NCBI GenBank assembly: GCA_036245805.1 | Contig: BTRK01000001.1 | Location: 34,420,758 to 34,484,757, forward strand | Source of the DNA: Pristionchus mayeri | Taxonomy: Eukaryota > Nematoda > Chromadorea > Rhabditida > Neodiplogasteridae | Reading direction: 5' to 3' | DNA length: 64,000 nt | Part shown: one piece after another, positions 61,605 through 64,000 of the stretch | Layout of the letters: each line of letters opens with the position of its first letter | How positions within the stretch are numbered: the first letter of the stretch is position 1 | Position numbers and translations under genes: made by a program | The notes under the pieces: model-generated | Seen by the model: only the letters and a program-made list of their open reading frames with translations | The model's database searches: none | Told to the model about the DNA's origin: nothing

Positions 61605-64000
61605 ATGAACGACACGTTCAACGGTACCTTCGGTAGGAATGGAACCATCGGCGGTCCGACCAGCGGACCCGTCTCGGCCCATACGCTCAGGTACTTGGTA
61701 CTTCGGGATCTTCTGGCACCGCATTAGGGTTGTTTATTGGGCGCCTTAATCACGTTTAATACAATTGATAAGCCCTCCCTGTTTTACTACGTCAAAGTCG
61801 CGCGAAAACGTTGCTCTTACGGATTAAAATTTTCCCGACATGCAAATGCGCATTATGCTGTACTTTCGCCGATCCTTGAAATTGAGAATATTGCTTCCTC
61901 CTCGTAAAGTTTTCAATTTCCCCCTCCCGTTCCTTCATATGCGAACTTTTCCGGCTCACTCATCTCGAACTTCTCATTAGATGGCGCACATATTGAAGCG
62001 TGCGCGATAGAGTTCGAGAAACCAAACCACGCTCTTTTCATTAATGAACTCTCTATAAACTCAGCTTGGGTGAAATGAAGATTTCACGACCCGTATTTCG
62101 AACTCGTGGTAGACGAATTTCAAATTGAGGGAACTGGAAAGTTTGGAGAGACTAAATGAAAGGGAATGGAAAGGGCATGGATTAGATAATCGTACTCTAA
62201 TATTATAATTTTCTGAAACTGGTATCCTCCATAAAATAAACTGCTTGGGCGAGGAAATCGATCGATACCGTAATCTACCGTATACCTCAGTCAATCAATC
62301 GATTGCAGGCTGGCGCTCACCGTGACGCACCTCTCACTGGTATGCATCGGCACGGTGAATCTTCTCGTGATCGTGCTCATCCTGCTGAGGCCGTGAGTTG
62401 TTTTGTTTTGTCATTGTTTTGATGTTTTTGTTTTGTCATGCTTACTCTCGATAGTGTTCGCATAACGCCAGATTCTTTTGCCGTGAGAGTCTCTCGCCAG
62501 ATATCACGTACGAGAAAATGTGACCTATATCACAGCGCTCGGTGGTCTTTAGCTCATCCCATGTACAACTCGTGAAAGGTAAAGGTGCAGTGACGTCTAG
62601 GCGATTTTACAGTCGTCAATAGTGATGCCAACTCGGCGCGTGCTCTCCTCGTTTCACACGCTCTCTCGCTCTGTCTGACCGGCGAGAGAGCATGCGAAAC
62701 GAGGAGAGCGCGCGCCGATTTGGCATCACTAGTCGTCAAGGAACGACTACGCTAGGTGGTGTAGTGCGGTGATGCCGACTACTGCAGCTCATAAGACGCC
62801 GCGCGTCTGCAGCACTTAGCGCAAACAAAATTTAGCACTTAAAACACTCTGGTTCCTTGAACAGCCAATGTTGCCTCCTTCTCCTTATCAGATAGCAGAG
62901 GTCGTGACAGGTCTATCTTTATCCCGCCTCCTCCTTTTCCAATGTAATTACACGACTCGTCGAGCGGCTAGCCACTGGCTCTCTTCATTCTCCACGATCT
63001 CTCACTTTCTCTGCCTCTCTGACTCTCTCCATTCTCCACGCTCTCTCGCTCACTGTAGCCTGGGATAGAGTGGGTGGAACTTAGAGAGAAGATTAGAAGA
63101 GAGATTAGGAGGGGCGAGAGGAACTAAGGGGGCTTATCGGACTTGTGAGGGACTCTCGTCTCTTCATTTCTCACACTCTCTATTAGGTCAGAGTAGGTGA
63201 GAGAGTACGGAAAAGCGAGAGGGTCAGACATCTCGGCGATCATTGAGGAGGTAAAATTGCCTTCGTCAGCGAGCGTGGATAAATGAGGAGGAGAAGAAGG
63301 GGTGACTGTCTATGACTGGGTAGAAGAAAGGATTCACGAGGGGAAAGTGCGCTCAGTATTTCGCTAAAGATGAAAATATGCTTCAGAGACTGAATATGAT
63401 CTCAAGATTTGTGAAGATATTGATATTTGGCTCAAATTTTCTATAAAAATCTAAAAAATATTAAAAAATATGTACAATCACGAGTGACGTAACGATTTTC
63501 AAAAAATCAATAATTTAAGTAGTGATTTTTTCAGGCGGTACATGCGATCGATCACCAATGTGTACATGATCGGACTGTGCCTGGCGGACTTCATCTACCT
63601 CACGAATCTCACATTAGTAGCAGCCACGCAGCTGAGCGTGAGTTGACTGTAGGCATATAAAGATCAAGTATCAAACGTGCACAAATTGCGATTCTAACCA
63701 ACGATGAAGCAGCAAATACGAATCAGTCGAATGGCGAATAGCACTTTGTTGAGTTGACTGTTGTAAAGAAAATTTCAGAGGGCAACTATTAGAAAGTTAC
63801 ATGAGATACTCGGGTGATTCGGTAACTAACTTTCTTTCAGGACAAGAGTTGGCCGTTCGGTTCGGTTATTTGCACTCTCTACCACGGAACAGAGACGACC
63901 GGTGAGAATCAAAGTTTAAAAACTTTGATCTCTGATCTCACCGCAGTCTTTTGATTTATCATGTTCATTTCCATCAAAATTCTATCAAAGTGTGATTCCG
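61605..64000 (+). CDS. Class A neuropeptide-type GPCR (5' part; runs off window)
   Basis: Exons 61605-61690, 62309-62392, 63535-63637 and 63841-63901 join in phase to the first 111 residues; the gene continues past the window end. The short extracellular N terminus has three N-glycosylation sequons (NDT, NGT, NGT) and no signal peptide. TM1 is about residues 31-55 (LVCIGTVNLLVIVLILL, containing the GxxxN pattern). The first intracellular loop is RPRYMRSITNVYM. TM2 contains the LAD motif with its conserved Asp (MIGLCLADFIYL). The first extracellular loop has the W-P-F-G then Cys pattern (SWPFGSVICTLYHGTETTG) of peptide receptors. The spacing and loop sequence suggest somatostatin/allatostatin-C/opioid-like nematode receptors, but TM3-TM7 are missing, so the ligand class is inferred. 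Confidence 0.75.
62620..62731. mobile_element. hAT-type MITE made of a CTCTC palindrome
   Basis: A 112 bp almost complete palindrome beginning TAGTGATGCCAA and ending TTGGCATCACTA. It is flanked on both sides by GTCGTCAA (62612-62619 and 62732-62739), an exact 8-bp target duplication. Its centre is the standard CTCTC palindrome (CACGCTCTCTCGC, TCTGTCTGACCGG, GCGAGAGAGC). It lies in a GPCR intron. Confidence 0.85.
62742..62786 (+). repeat. tRNA-like repeat, second copy
   Basis: ACGACTACGCTAGGTGGTGT and GCCGACTACTGCAG match 49113-49160. The box B-like part of the 49 kb copy is not present here. It starts 10 bp after the hAT-type MITE. Confidence 0.4.
63010..63228. repeat. Two CTCTC palindrome copies in a GPCR intron
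   Basis: One diverged copy spans about 63010-63090 (CTGACTCTCTCCATTCTCCA, CTCTCTCGCTC) and one 63155-63228 (CTCTTCATTTCTCACACTCT with GGTGAGAGAGTACGG and GAGGGTCAGAC). Both are within the intron 62393-63534. Confidence 0.55.

Overview
This is a nuclear window from a nematode, probably a rhabditid or diplogastrid; I cannot name the genus. The evidence is compact genes cut into many short exons with mostly short GT-AG introns ending in TTTCAG or TTGCAG, 5S rRNA genes of Caenorhabditis type dispersed singly, a tRNA-Lys(CUU), and metazoan housekeeping genes. No gene is a long single ORF except a mariner transposase, so I assembled coding regions exon by exon from splice signals, phase continuity and homology. 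Nearly all multi-exon models below close in phase with a stop codon.

Left part (1-10.5 kb): three minus-strand genes in a row, TSEN34 (7235-9759), LSM2 (5616-6634) and an OXA1L-like mitochondrial insertase (2001-4955), with about 600-660 bp between them. BUD13 (10504-15584) points the other way, so TSEN34 and BUD13 share a 744 bp divergent promoter region that is largely filled by two foldback elements.

Middle (10.5-38.7 kb): plus-strand BUD13, mannose-6-phosphate isomerase (MPI, 16228-20316), a decayed partial tandem copy of MPI (23196-25905), and a long CAMSAP/patronin gene (ptrn-1-like, 26410-38742) interrupted by a 500-N assembly gap. A 5S rRNA gene, a tRNA-Lys gene and a pair of about 300 bp direct repeats lie between the two MPI copies.

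Right part (38.7-64 kb): gene-poor and repeat-rich. It holds two more 5S genes, a 4-exon gene for an unrecognised small single-pass membrane protein (50503-51361, minus), an intact mariner element (59794-61035) and the 5' end of a peptide-type GPCR gene (61605 to beyond the window). The space between is packed with short palindromic elements.

The repeat content is the most unusual aspect. Several short inverted-repeat (MITE-like) families can be defined, several with recognisable 8-bp target duplications. One CTCTC-rich palindrome family occurs about 20 times in the right part and almost never in the left. A different hairpin family sits mainly inside introns of BUD13, MPI and ptrn-1. A short word, GTACGGTA, repeatedly forms the 5' splice site itself. 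Functionally the genes are independent housekeeping units (tRNA splicing, U6 snRNP/mRNA decay, mitochondrial membrane insertion, pre-mRNA retention, mannose metabolism, microtubule minus ends) plus a neuropeptide-receptor-like gene. I see no gene cluster encoding a novel pathway.
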